From NCBI GenBank assembly GCA_019914945.1, contig CM034108.1, forward strand, positions 878,001-942,000: 64,000 nt of DNA. Reading direction: 5' to 3'. The DNA comes from Typha latifolia. Lineage: Eukaryota; Streptophyta; Magnoliopsida; Poales; Typhaceae. This document shows, in pieces, positions 42,000 through 54,746 of this stretch; position 1 is the stretch's first letter; the number at the start of each line of letters is the position of its first letter. A program made the translations under genes and the position numbers. The notes beneath the pieces are model-generated. The model had not been told where the DNA came from, made no database searches, and saw only the letters and a list, made by a program, of their open reading frames with translations.

Positions 42000-44900
42000 G
42001 TGATATAATGGCGCTCGAGGATAAGCTAGCAAAAATATCTAAATTGTTGAGGAGGATGACCGACAGGTGGCAGACTGTTGTCATCCCGTGGATGACGACA
42101 AATTTTAAAATAATGTGGTCATGTGAGCTCATTTTCTTCGTCCCGATCTCATCACAGCATGGGAATCGGGATTGCTTTTATAATCTTTGGGAATTTTGAA
42201 TTTAACACGAATACAAAAAATTAAGTTAACTATCTGCGAATTACAGAATTAAATTGACCTTAAGCAAACTATTAAAATAAATTAACTATACTTAAAATAA
42301 CTTATCCAAATCAAAATATCTTAGTCCAAACTAAGCAGAAATGAGTAGTACTAGTGTTAATCTCTAACACAAACTATATTTTATAAATATTTAATAAAAA
42401 TATTACACTTAATTTGTAAATATTAAAAATATAGAAGGTGTTAAATTCAAAGTTCCAAAACAATCTTTCTTACCTTTCCCGTAGCCCTTGGGCTTTCAAT
42501 AAGATTGGGCACACGGCCATACGTCTTATTTGGATAGTAGATATATTGGGCCTTATATGGGCCGTGATGGCATCTATACTACAGTACTGGCCCATAAATT
42601 GATAGAAATTGCATTATATTACCCCATGCGAGCAAGAGGTCACACAAATTGGCCTATTTTTGAAATTTGACCAATTCTTTGAAGAAAGAGGCCTCATACT
42701 ACCAAATTGGTCCTTTTCTCCGTATGTTGATTGATTGGTTCCCTATTGTTCTACACGGTATAATACTCTTTTCTAGACTCGAACGTACTCCAGGTCTAGT
42801 TGCCAGCTAATTTCTTATTGGGCCGACAACCTTCAGAACAAGGCAAAAGAAATAGAAGAATACGACAGTTTTGATTGGTTGACTTTTTTCTATGTTACGA
42901 GAATTGAGAAGATAATAAGCTTTTCACACCGAAGAAAGAGACTCGTCTCCTAACTGTGTTTACTTCCCCCCGACCCCCAATGAGCTGATGCCACGAGGCC
43001 AAACCGCCATCACATATATCAATTTTTTTTATTCGTGAGCTTGAATGCTTAGATGATGATCTAGATACAGAAATACTTAGATCTCACCAAATTTTTTTTA
43101 GCCATATAGTAAAATGTATAGTCTAGGTTTTAAGTCATATACGTCGTTGAACAATTGCTTCGAATCAAATGTTAATAAAATTTGCTCTAAGCCATTGCAC
43201 TGCCGAGTTGCTCCTCCAAGTCATCACGCTATCGAACCTTCAACCGAGTCAAAAAAATTTTCGCATATATCATTAGGACTGTAGCGTCTCGATTGGATCG
43301 ATGAATGCGACAAAGTACAGGTCTGCAGTGGCGACGTAGGAATTTGCTACATCGAGTACCTTCCAAAGGAACTCTATAATTTGTGTTTATTATCATTATT
43401 ATCATATTATATAAATATTTATCTTTTAATCCCTACGTCTACTTTTTAATGCCGAAAAATAGATAAAATTTTAATATAAATATCCTTAATTGATCTTAAA
43501 TTTTGCTTCTCCAGTTATTTTAATTTTAAAAACTTATTTGAGTATTAAATTTATTTTACACTTATAATTAGTTTAATTCATCTATATTATAACTATCCAT
43601 AAGAAAATTAACTCCAGACTATTTTCGAGAGTAAAATGAAGGGATTAAGTGATAAAGATATATCGATAAAAGTAAGATTTTTTAATAAAATTCCTTAAAA
43701 ATATGTAAATTGCATAAATATGTTCATCTGACCCCGTGTTTTTTTATGAAGTCAAAGAGACTCTAGTGCTCAATTCCACTTACTACCCAACTTGTTTTGA
43801 ATCTTGATATTATTTTATTTTTCTACGAGAATTTTCCGGAGCAAATCTGCTAAAAGTATTGGAAGTTCCATGATGGATTCCAACTATAGGTAGGTGGAGT
43901 TAATACAATAAAAATTTCAAGTTTACTCTCTTTTTTTATTTCAAAAAAATAAAAAATAAAGAAATCCTAGGAATTGAAAGAGTAAATTAATAAAGCAAAA
44001 AATGTGCATATCTTCTCTTTTTCTCCCTAAAACTAAGTAACAGTTGCTTATTATATATGGGAGAAAAATTTGTATATAACATCTTTTTTTTAACCATATT
44101 ATGATTTATATATTATATTTTTATTATAATTTAGTAAATATATGTAGAAAATATTCTATTATTAAATTAATAAAATATCTGAGTTAAATTAACTGTACTA
44201 AAACAATTATAAAAATATCATAAATCAAGTCATACTAAGAACAATTTAGTTATCTTAGAAATAAGAATATTTTAATTATTTTACAGAATATTTTTATAGT
44301 GTTAAAGTTTAAATTTATTCAAGAATATTTTTTATACATATTCATTAAATTATATAGCTTAACTTATAAATATTAAAAATATAAGTTGTAAATCATAGTA
44401 TCGTTAAAAGAAAATTAGGATGCGATATGCAAATTTATCTATATGGGCCTTAAATATCAATTGGAATAGACAAAAAACTTTGGAACTATCACGTCTCAAA
44501 CCCATATAGTATACTAAAGGACATTGACCTTAATAAGATTCTTCCACGCCTACGTGGCTATTTGCGGCTCTCCTATTGGCGCCGCACTGCTTTTAGAAAA
44601 AGAAAATTGTGTGACAAGACATAATATTCTGGGACCACAGGCGGCAAAATTGACCAAAGAAATTTAGGCAACTATCCTCCGGTTTGGTTTGTGAAAATAG
44701 TGGGATTTATTCTTCAATTAGTTTTATTAACAGCATGATTAATGCTAATTAAATTATGCTGAAGGCATTAAGCATGTTTTTAAATTGGAAGAAAATAATA
44801 ATTTATTACATGGTCTCCTTAACGTGGTGGGGTGCAACTCTGTCAGTTATCCAATATTATAATGGATGACACGAAAGCCTGGAAAAGGCTAAATGCTACG

Positions 44901-45701
44901 TGTTGTGCTGGATGACACGGCAAGCACTTGGGCATGCTAAGCTTCGCAATGTAAACGAAGGCTTAATTTTCTTCTCGCCTATCCAAAGTAATTTTATCCA
45001 CACATCCTCTGAAATAATAACTATGCTGATGATTATTATATATTCTCTGTCCTTCTACTAACAGAGTAAAAAAACCTTAATACAATATTTTTTAGTTGTG
45101 CTGTTGTTTTCCATCAAGTAGATATCAAATCAAGAATAGAATTATTGAGCTTATATGTAAAATGAATTAGAATAATTTAATATTTGGCTGTAACTTTAGA
45201 ATTAGAATAGGAAAAAATAATTTAAAACCAAACAGGGGCTTCCGCTTCCTACCGATTCCACTCAAAAGACGTGTGCTTGAACAGGTAAATATAACTCAAA
45301 AGAGTCCCAAAATGGAAATGGCCCAAAAAGCCACCGCCATCTTCAAAAATTTTTAACCATCTACGGACACCCACAGACTAAAAAAGGAGGAGAAAGAATC
45401 GTCAAACTCTTTTAATTTTTTTTTCAAATTCCCACTATCTCACTCGATCTTATATCTTCCCACCTGACTTTCCGTAGTCAACGCTCGCTCCTCCTCTTCC
45501 CTCCTTCCTCTTTCGCGGACGAAAGAGAAGGATATAGAGAGAAAACGATGCTCAATATCTCGCTCCTTCTTCTCTTCCACCCGCTTTTGGGGAGATTTTC
45601 TTCACTCTTCGTTGAAGCATAACATAATTTTACATCATCTTCTTATATCACGATCCTCGAAATAGATCACTTTTATTTTTTTGGTTAAATTTTTATCTCA
45701 C
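42000..45701. other. AT-rich intergenic spacer
   Basis: No coding feature is recognised on either strand. A cluster of GGGCC words lies at about 42500-42600. A long-TIR MITE is at 44083-44413. The last 400 bp, CT-rich near 45480-45600, is the probable promoter and 5'UTR of the LRR receptor gene. Confidence 0.45.
44083..44413. mobile_element. MITE with long terminal inverted repeats
   Basis: An AT-rich element of about 330 bp. Its left end (CTTTTTTTTAACCATATTAT..) and the reverse of its right end (TTTCTTTTAACGATACTATG..) stay alignable for about 80-90 bases, including ATGATTTA, TTATATTTTTA and GTATAAAAAATATTCT-like words. The long imperfect inverted repeat suggests a foldback element. Exact ends and target duplication are uncertain. 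Confidence 0.55.
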
Positions 45702-48700
45702 ATGAATTATCGATTATTTCTTCTTTATTTTCTCGTATACTTCTACTCGTCCAGAGTAGCCCAGTCATTGAACTCCACCGCCGACTTCGCCGGCCTCCTC
45801 AGCCTCCGGGCCTCCCTGAGCCTTCGGGCTCGGGATTGGCCCATCAAATCCGACCCGTGCCTTAACTGGACCGGAGTCACGTGCCGCTCCGGCCGAGTCG
45901 TCTCCCTCAACCTCTCCGGCCTACGGCGGACCCACCTCGGCCGGCTCAACCCAAACTTTAGCGTCGACGGCTTGCAGAACCTAACTCTCCTCTCCTCCTT
46001 CAACGCCTCCACCTTCCTCCTCCCCGGCTCGATCCCGGCTTGGTTCGGCCACCGCCTCTCGCCGGGGATCTCCTCCATCGATCTCCGGTCCGCCGGCGTC
46101 AACGGCACCATCCCCGCCGACCTCGGCTTGCTCAGTAACCTGACAACCCTACTCCTTTCCCATAATGCCCTCACGGGTCCGATCCCGTCACCGCTCGGTA
46201 ACCTCTCCTCTCTCGTCTCCCTCGATCTCAGCCACAACAACCTCTCCGGAAGCCTCCCGGCGTCGCTGCTCTCTCTCACTGGTTTGACTCTTCTCGACCT
46301 CTCGTCGAATAATCTCACCGGCAAGTTTCCGGACCTCTCGAGCAATGTCAACGGAAGTGGTGGGGTATTCAACCTCTCGAATAATTTCTACTACGGTCGG
46401 ATCTCTTCTTCAATTGGAGTTCTTGCAGAAAAATTTCATCTGGTAGATATCTCGAATAATTACTTTGAGGGGGAAGTAATTGCAACAAATGGAGTTGGAA
46501 ACGTATCGAGTGCAAGGAATTGCTTCCGCAGTGCTTTATCTCAGAAGAATAATACAGATTGCGAAGAGTTCTATAGAGAAAAAGGGGAAGCATTTGATGG
46601 TCTCTCGCCACCACCGGCTTCGTCGCCAGAATCCCCACCTAAGAAGACAAGTGCCAATTGGAAATATATTTTGGGAGGAGTACTTGGGGGAGTAGCATTA
46701 ATCATTATTGTGATTATAGTCACTTTGTTGTGCCTAATTAGGAGAAGAAGACCTCGTAGAAGGAGAGGTAGTAATGCTAACGGTGTTCGTTCTTTGGTTG
46801 CGCCAATGCCTTCGTCTCCTGCCGCCGTTGTTAGGAAATCGTCGGCGGTGGGGGATCTCAACTATGAGAAGTTGTTTCATGCAACTTCTGGTTTTAGTGA
46901 CATGAAGCTTATCAAGCATGGGCATACAGGGGACCTGTATCTTGGTGAGCTGGAAGACGGACCTCAAGTAGTTGTGAAGAAAACTGATGTCAAGACTGTT
47001 AGGAATGAATCTTATGCTGGAGAATTGAGCTTTTTCGGCAAGTTTTCGCACGATAGATTTGTTCCTTTTCTTGGACATTGCTCAAAGAGTGAGGAGGAGG
47101 AGCTTCTGGTTTATAAGTATATGCCTAAAGGAGACCTGACTAGTGCGTTGCACAAGGAACCTGGGCTTGAGGAAGACGGATTGCCGTCGCTGGATTGGAT
47201 AACGAGGTTGAAGATCGCGACAGGGATAGCTGAGGCTCTATGTTTTATGCATCACGAATGTACGCCACCAATGGTTCACAGGTACATTTGTAATCTTATT
47301 TGATCTTATGATGTCAATTTTGTTCTACCTATCTTTTGTGCTACTCATTTCTAGGAGTTGGCATTGAACATTTTCAGGGCATTTTGCTAACACGATCTTA
47401 ACTGTATCGACTATAAGACATTTGAGATATCTCCATATTGTTCTTCTGATTTTGTCCATCATGTCATAGTATGAGATATTTGCATCTTGTTGAAACTTTC
47501 ATAAAACAACACTTTCTTACCAAAAGAATATTAAGTTTTCTGCAGTTGCATTAACTGTCTAAGTTGCTTTGGCCCTGCAAGTGGATGAATGACAGTCTAG
47601 TTTGTTTTCTTGTTAATATCGATGTCCAACAAGTATGAGAATAAACACTTTGTGTGCATGTGCACAACCCGACTGAGAGTGTGTACTGACTTCATTTTTA
47701 TGATTATAGAGATGTTCAAGCAAGTAGTGTTCTTCTTGATGATAAGTATGAAGTCCGGCTTGGAAGCCTGAGTGATGTACAACAGCAATCAGATGGACAA
47801 CAGAATGTCTTTACCAGGATGTTGAGATCGTCAAAGTAAGCTTCTTCATGCTGATATCAAGCATGTCTCCCCATTATTTTACTTGTTGATTTCTTTTTCC
47901 TTGCTATTCTTGCATAACTTCTCCCGACTATTCAAGCTTTAACACTCCTGATACATATTGGCACAATCATGAGTGAGTGGCAGTGACTAGTGATACCCTG
48001 AATTTTGAGGTTTGCAAACTTGTATTCAGTTATGTTTGAAACTTTGGATGACCATTGGATATTTGATTTCCTCTAGTCTTCATGGTAGGTTAGGCTGATG
48101 TATCATTCTTGTTCACCAAATCAGTTTTTCCTCTCAGCATCCAGAGAATAAAACTAGATAGAAAGTTTTAAGCAAGTTAAATATGAAGAAGGATTGGATA
48201 TGATGCAGTGCTACAAACCTCTGTGATGTTTAGTTTGCAGAAGTACTGGGAAAGTTATAGGAAGATAATCTATTTCTAACACCAATTGCTCATTTACTTT
48301 TGGCTAGTCTACTCTTATATTACTTGATGGAATTCTATTTACTACCATAGACCTGCTTTTGTGTTGTCGAACATTTACATTCTTTTTACCAATAGAATTT
48401 TTTTGAAAAGGTCATGAAACATTATGACTTCTTTCTAACATTAGCTTTATCTCGTTCTGTGTGGGACAGGAAGCTGGAAAGAAGCATTTCAGGTATGCAA
48501 TCTTTCAGGAAAACTCAGAGCAATTCTTCTCTCGTTTTCAGGAAAATTATGCTAGAGCTGACTTTGTTGTTAATCTCTTTGGTTGCAGGCGCTCCTGCTA
48601 TATGTGCCTATGATGTGTACTGCTTAGGAAAGGTGCTGCTTGAATTGGTGACGGGGAAGCTTGGCATAAGTGGCTCGAGTGATGCTGCCATGAGTGAGTG

Positions 48701-49166
48701 GGTGGAGAGCACACTAACTTACATCAACATTAATGAGAAGGAGCTTGTGACGAAAATTGTGGATCCTTCTCTTCCTGTGGATGAGGACCATCTGGAGGAG
48801 GTGTGGGCTGTGGCAATTGTCGCGAAGTCCTGCCTCAACTTAAAGCCTTCAAGGAGACCACTTGCTCGCTATGTCCTCAGAGCCCTTGAGAATCCATTGA
48901 GGGTAGTGAGGGAGGATACTTGTAACAGTTCAGCTCGAATTAGGACTACATCATCTCGCGGCTCATGGCATAGTGCTCTTCGTGGAAGCTGGCGTCAAAG
49001 TTCAGAAAGTTTTTCTGCTACTGCATCAAGGAGAATAAGAGGTAACAGTTTTAGACATTCATCCAGATCTCAAGAGAGTGGAGAAGAACTCTCTTTCTCG
49101 TTTAAGAGATCATCAAGGGAGATTTTCCCGGATCCGTCAAGATTGGCAGTTTATGTTGATGATTAG
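45702..49166 (+). CDS. LRR receptor-like pseudokinase (At2g16250-type)
   Basis: Four exons: 45702-47281, 47710-47835, 48470-48492 (23 nt) and 48589-49166, giving 768 aa. The first in-frame ATG is at 45702; the open frame upstream only begins with TTG. Signal peptide is about residues 1-22. A cap CLNWTGVTC (53-61) precedes about six LRRs (to about 265), then a Pro-rich stalk, a transmembrane helix (about 323-346) and a kinase-like domain (about 390-665). The kinase core is degenerate: the glycine loop reads KHGHTGDLYLG, HRDLKxxN has become HRDVQASS (from H526), and DFG has become GSL. Invariant-like Lys426 and the HRD aspartate remain. It is therefore probably a catalytically weak or dead receptor acting by scaffolding. 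The C-terminal tail has RIRTTSSRGSWHSAL. Sequence closely follows the Arabidopsis At2g16250 family. Confidence 0.92.
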
Positions 49167-49223
49167 GGAGATGGCGTTTGTGATTCTTTTGTACGTAAAT
49201 TCTTTGTCAGGCTCCCCATTTGA

Positions 49224-49225
<2 letters not shown>

Positions 49226-49286
<61 letters not shown>
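49226..49286. repeat. AT microsatellite in LRR gene 3'UTR
   Basis: About 60 bp of perfect AT dinucleotides, 60 bp after the stop codon; probably transcribed. Confidence 0.92.
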
Positions 49287-49289
<3 letters not shown>

Positions 49290-49856
49290 TCTCCGTATGG
49301 TCTGCATCCTCCAATTGCCTCAAAAGGAGGAAGAACAGTCTATGCAAAGAGAAAAAGAAGAGAGGGAAATAAAACCACTTCATGTATTATGAAAAGCTCC
49401 ATCTGCAACTCAATAGGTTAGGTTAGCAAGGGATTCAAGAGGCCGGGTTACTGCTTGGTTTAGTTTTTTGCAGTTTGTCTTGGGTTTTTTTGAGGTATAC
49501 AAGCTGCAATGTTGTGTTTGTGAATTGTAATAACTTCTTAATTTGTGTACATATAGGTTTGTATAATTGGTCTGTATGATTGTACTTCATCTTTCTCCTT
49601 TTTTTTTATCATAATAAAGTAGCATATAATAGGGCTTTTACAATTTATTTGTATATACATTTTTTAGTTAGTATATATATATTATAATTGATGCACATTA
49701 TAATGAATTGCTCATTTACATATGGAATGCACACTAGAATAATTTATTATTAAAAAAAGTATATATAATTAAATTGTAAAAATAATTCTTCTCTTGTTGG
49801 ATAAGCCATTCTAGCTAAATAAATTTAAAGCAACAGGTGAAAAATGGTAAAATTAA

Positions 49857-49927
49857 GGTCCCACCGAGATTTGAACTCGGGTTACTGGATTCAGAGTCCA
49901 ATGTCCTGACCACTAGACCATGGGACC
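49857..49927 (-). tRNA. tRNA-Gln (anticodon CTG)
   Basis: Read on the minus strand, 71 nt fold into a full cloverleaf. The acceptor stem is GGTCCCA/TGGGACC. The anticodon stem TTGGA/TCCAG has loop CTCTGAA, so the anticodon is CTG. The T-stem CCGAG/CTCGG has loop TTCGAAT, which holds the Pol III B box. There is no intron, and CCA is not encoded, as usual in plants. It decodes CAG glutamine codons. A T-run follows within about 40 bases (TTTACC..TTTTTCACC on the minus strand). It lies only about 130 bp upstream of the MTERF2-like start codon, on the opposite strand. Confidence 0.93.
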
Positions 49928-50060
49928 AATTGGAGATAGTTTTTAACCATCTTAAATACTTTAAGTTTCTTTTTCTCTCCTCTCCAAAGTATTCTTCTTC
50001 CTTCTCTCCCACCAATCTCCAATACGAAACGAGGGATTTAAGAGATAAACTTCTTCTTCG

Positions 50061-53000
50061 ATGCTCTCCCACCACCACTTCGTCTTCCTCCATGGCTTTC
50101 TCCACCCAAACCCTAACCCTAACCCCAATCCCTTCCTCCTTTTCCCCACTCCTTCCTCTCGCAAACCCCTCAGCTCCTTCCCTATTCGTGCACTCGACTC
50201 CGACAACCAACCAGTATCCCTCGCTCCCTTCGAGCCCGATCAAGAACCAAACACCTCTCTCCTCTCCCGTCGCCAGAACGCGAATTCAACCGGTCTCCTC
50301 CTCCTCCACTCCGAAACCCTAGCTCAATCCACGGAAGAAGACATCGAGGACCGGGAAGAGGAGGAGGAGGTCCGGAGAAAGGTCGCCGAGGAGGTCTCCC
50401 TTGCAACACGAAGGAATCCAAGATTCCCCGGCTCTATCGACTTCCCCAAGGCTGGGCGCCTCGATCCACCTCCCGACCTGCGTCTTGTTCTTGGCAGCGA
50501 TGATCGGGTTCTCAAAAGAGCACTTGAGGTGCGGCGAGGGGTCGCCGCCGAGACGTTGAAGGTGGCGCTGCGAGCCGGGAAACTCAGCGTTACTTACTCC
50601 ACTAACCTTGTTTCGAAGCTGTCGGATTTCGTTGATCATGTGGTTATTGAGGCGGCGGCGTTAAAAGGTGTTCCAGAGTTCTCCCACATGTCGTTTAATG
50701 CGAGGGCGAGGAGTTACATAGAGAGTTCTGGGGTTGTGCCTCTTGTCAAGTAAGAACTTTGGTATCTCTATGTTGAAAGGAATATTTTTCATGTAGCTGA
50801 GAGTTTTAACTTGCATATATATATATATATGCTATCTTCAGGTGGTTGAAGCACAATTCACTGACATATCCACAAATTGGGAAGGTAATCTGTATGTGCT
50901 CTGGCAATCTTGTGCGTGTGAGGCTCATTGTTGATTGGTTGAAATCAATTCATGTAAAAGGAGAGTTTCTTGGGATTGTTCTTGTGAAGGGAGGGTTTGT
51001 TTCAAGTTGCAGCTTAGAGGCATTGGAGGACATTGTTGATTATCTTGAGGAAAATGGCGTGAGGAGGGAATGGGTGGGTTATGTTGTTAGTCGATGTCCA
51101 CAGATGCTGAGTTTGACCATGGAGGAATTAGAAACACGCGTTAAGTTTTATATGGATATGGGGTTGGACAGAAAGGACTTTGGCACAATGGTCTTTGATT
51201 ATCCCAAAGCTCTCGGGTTTTTCAGCATGGAAGACATGAATAGTAAGGTGCTCGACCTTTTCTTGTTTTGGTGTTTATTTTCATTTGCACGTGGCTATTG
51301 ATATAGTTGGTATCACTGAGGCTGTTTGGGATTGCATTAGTTCTTACTTGCGGTTGAGTATCAATATCAAATTTAGTGTTTAGTGCTAAAATATTATAGT
51401 TGTTCTTCATTTATTGTCATTTGCAGTAAATTAAACTATATGACTTGATAGGTATAGTATATTGGTACTAAGCATTAAAAGTGTAAGTAGTTGAGGGCAT
51501 TATGTAAAGGGAATCATGTATAATATTATCCAAAGACTTATCAAACTAAGACTGTTAGACCAAGTCATCTGGAATACTTCTTTTTTCTGTATATTTTGCT
51601 ACACTCCAAGGATGTTGTCGACAATGTCTAGAATTCCTTGAAGATTTATCATCCTTTATTTGCATTAAACCTCCTCCCTTTTTTTTTCTAGGTTCAATAC
51701 CTTAAGGAGTTTGGTTTGAGTGGTGAAGGTGTTGGGCGATTGTTGGCTTTTAAGCCACAACTAATGGGTTGCAGCATTGAGGAAAGATGGAAACCCCTTG
51801 TTAAGTATCTGTATTACCTTGGCGTTCCCCGTGATGGTATGAAAAGAATTCTTATGGTTAAACCTATGATTTTCTGCGTTGACCTGGAGACAACCATTGC
51901 ACCAAAGGTATGGCTTTTGCGACATGAAAATTATTTCCTACATTTTCTACAATTGCTGTCTTGCTAAAGGAGAATGCTCTGATACTATCGTATGCGTTGT
52001 ATCTTTGTGCCTTTTCTTACCATCTTTTTTTCTTTTTGATGTTTAGGTACGATTTCTACAGGACATAGGCATCAGAGATGAAGCCATTGGTGGTGTCCTT
52101 GTTAAGTTCCCATCCATACTGACTTACAGTCTTTACAAGAAAATCCGCCCAGTGGTTCGTCCTTATCTTATTTTGATCTTTTATTTTTTTTACCATCAAT
52201 CTGTTAATTAAGCATCAGATTAGTATGTTTAATTGTTTGTCATAATATTAGCAATCAATCACTTGATAGCAACATTAATTTTGCAGTTGATACTTCTGTT
52301 TTTGCTGGTGGCAAATTGATACTGTTGTGTAATTGTATGGTTACTTTAAATATAAGTGGACTAGTTGGGTTTTGCATGAATATATTCTGAGGGTCTATGA
52401 TGAACCTTCTCTATTGGCTGTTCACAAGAGATGGTAGTTTAAGAGGAAAGAGAAGCAACATGAGGTTATTTACTTGCCTACACTGGTATTTTGCTTCACT
52501 TTAACTTATTTAAATATGCCATCTGGCAAAGATTGTCACCTTCTTGTCCATCATTTATGTTGAAGTTATTTGTCCGGGAGAGGGCACCAAATTATGAAAC
52601 TTGAGGTCTCATACTTATTTGTCAGAAAGTCATCATAAGTTAATTGGCCTTGATTCCAAGTGATGCCATTTAGAGAAGATAATTCAAAGTTGTGATAACC
52701 ACATTGCAATCAAGTTATATTCATTTCCTTATTTGCCAGATATATGCCTACTTTCTTAGTGTGCATTGTGGCATCATGGTTAAGTCTTGCATCTACCTTG
52801 TGGGTGGAGGTCTGAGCCACTGAAACTACCTGTCTGGATAGTGGCTTAGAACTTTACATACATACCTTCCCGGTACCCTGCATTGGCAGGATCCTGGTGC
52901 ACGGGGCCACCTGTTTTATTTATCCTATATACTATATAAGACAGATAAGAGGTGAGAGATAAAGTATTCCAAAGATTCCACTCATTACAGTTCCTGGGTA

Positions 53001-54024
53001 ATATTGACTGCTTCACATTTGGTGCTTCTGCTGCATAATCATTCCTTGATATTCTCTTTCTGCTTATGTCTAAACTTTGATTTCTACAGGTCATATTTTT
53101 GATGACAAAGGCTGGGGTTTCACAAAAAGATATTGGAAAAGTTATTGCCCTGGATCCACAACTTGTGGGCTGCAGTATAATAAAGAAGCTGGAGGTTAAT
53201 GTTAATTACTTCTTGTCTTTGGGCATTCGTCTCCATTCACTCGGTGAGATGATTGCTGACTTCCCAATGCTTCTTAGATACAACTTGGATATCCTTCGCC
53301 CAAAATACCGATACTTGAGACGAATTATGGTCCGCCCATTGCAAGATCTCATTGAGTTTCCAAGGTGATCTATAAAACTCTGCTAAGTTATTAATCTTTA
53401 ATTAGAATATATCCATTTACGCCTTTTTCCACTTTGCTAGTTCCTTAAGTAGGCAGTTTGTCTTTTTAGGCTGTTTGGTGGTTTATCTAATCGACATGAA
53501 CAGTGGTATTCTCATAAGCTAACCAGGGGCAGTCCAATATGGACTTGCCTGGAAGGCTTCAGGAGAACAGCTGAAAGAGCATTTCGTATTTGGTTCAGAA
53601 ATCTCCCAGGAGAAATTGCACTGTTGCAATACTGGTGTAATTAAGCAATTTTACTTTAGGGTTGGCTGTTTTCTTTATAATTGCAGTTCCATTGTTTAAT
53701 CTGTTTAACATTCTGTTATTGCCCAGTTAAGCTTTCTTTCTATTGCTTGCTGTTTGTATTCACATCCGATAACAAATGCATTTGGCTGGCAAAATTTTCA
53801 GGTTCTTTAGTTATTCGCTGGATGGTAGAATAGCACCAAGGCACCAGATCTTAGTGGCAAACAGAATCAACTTCAAGTTGCGGTACATGTTGGTTGACTC
53901 TGACGAAGGGTTCAATAAGAGGGTGCAGGCTGCTGTTGAGAGGCGAGAGAAGTTTGAAGCTGGGAAGGCAAATCTTGAGATGGCCAATTCTGATTCAGCT
54001 CAAGTTGCTTCCACAACTCCCTAA
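50061..54024 (+). CDS. MTERF2: Organelle transcription termination factor family protein, MTERF2-like
   Basis: Six exons: 50061-50749, 50842-51247, 51692-51907, 52047-52154, 53090-53364 and 53802-54024, all in phase, giving 638 aa. The N-terminus is rich in Ser, Pro and His and lacks early acidic residues, fitting a plastid or mitochondrial transit peptide. A glutamate-rich stretch lies at about 90-105. From about 215 on, repeated helical mTERF motifs with the typical L-x-x-x-P pattern appear: SRCPQMLSLTMEE, FDYPKALGFS-like, LLAFKPQLMGCSIEE, LVKFPSILTYSLYKK, IALDPQLVGCSI and IADFPMLLRYNLD. The end RPLQDLIEFPRFFSYSLDGR followed by RHQILVANR matches the MTERF2 (EMB2219) subgroup. mTERF proteins bind organelle nucleic acids and affect transcription or splicing; loss of EMB2219 is embryo lethal in Arabidopsis. 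Exon 4 ends at an atypical donor GTTCGT. Confidence 0.9.
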
Positions 54025-54746
54025 GACATGGAATGTCGTGGCCATCTGCCTAATCTTTTTGGTGTATAAATGCATTTATAAGAGAAGTAATACAGCTTGC
54101 TCTTCATCTTTTACTGTTGTACATTAGTCTTAACTGTGTAAAAATTCTTGGCTAATTTGTGACTTGGGAATATGAATACACTCCTCTAAACATACCTCCA
54201 CCACTATATTCTCCAGTTGAGACCTGTAAAGTTAAGGTGCAAGTATATTGCGCACGGATTCAGAAAAGACTACCAAAAGAGGAAAAATAGCATTGAAAGT
54301 ATGTAGATCAAAGGCACAGCATCCGTCTTGTGCAACTATCGGGTAATTTGCTTATAAAGAAGTGATGGGTAAAATACAACTTATCAAGGCTGCATGACAT
54401 TCCCAGAAAACATCTATTGAGGATTCAATAAACGCACGGAATAAAAAAAACCTTACAAACAAATTTCCACCGATGCAGCCGAGCAAATTTTCCATCACAT
54501 ACTCAGGATGAAAGAAAATTTCAAGTGGAATGTTTTGTAGATCAGTAGAGAAAAATCCCCCAGGATTCAATATTAAAGTTTTGAGTAAATCATCACAGAT
54601 AGACCGGAGTATACTTTGAAGCATCTGAAGATGGCAGATGTAAGTCCTCTCAACCTTACTAACCACGAGCATACAGATGGAAAGATAAGTTGTTTCCCTC
54701 ACCCAACTTCCCCATGAAGATCTTCATTTACTTGAAGAAATTCTAG
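54025..54746. other. Convergent 3' flanks of MTERF2-like and bL27 genes
   Basis: No gene is recognised. Open frames on the minus strand (54352-54702) have no family resemblance. Confidence 0.4.

Noticed and set aside
45681..45701. Extended start of the LRR receptor pseudokinase at 45681
   Set aside because: The codon there is TTG. Plant nuclear genes start with ATG, and the ATG at 45702 leaves a good signal peptide.
45743..46372. Minus-strand 209-codon frame opposite the LRR exon
   Set aside because: It is GC-rich antisense to a clear LRR coding region and resembles no protein.
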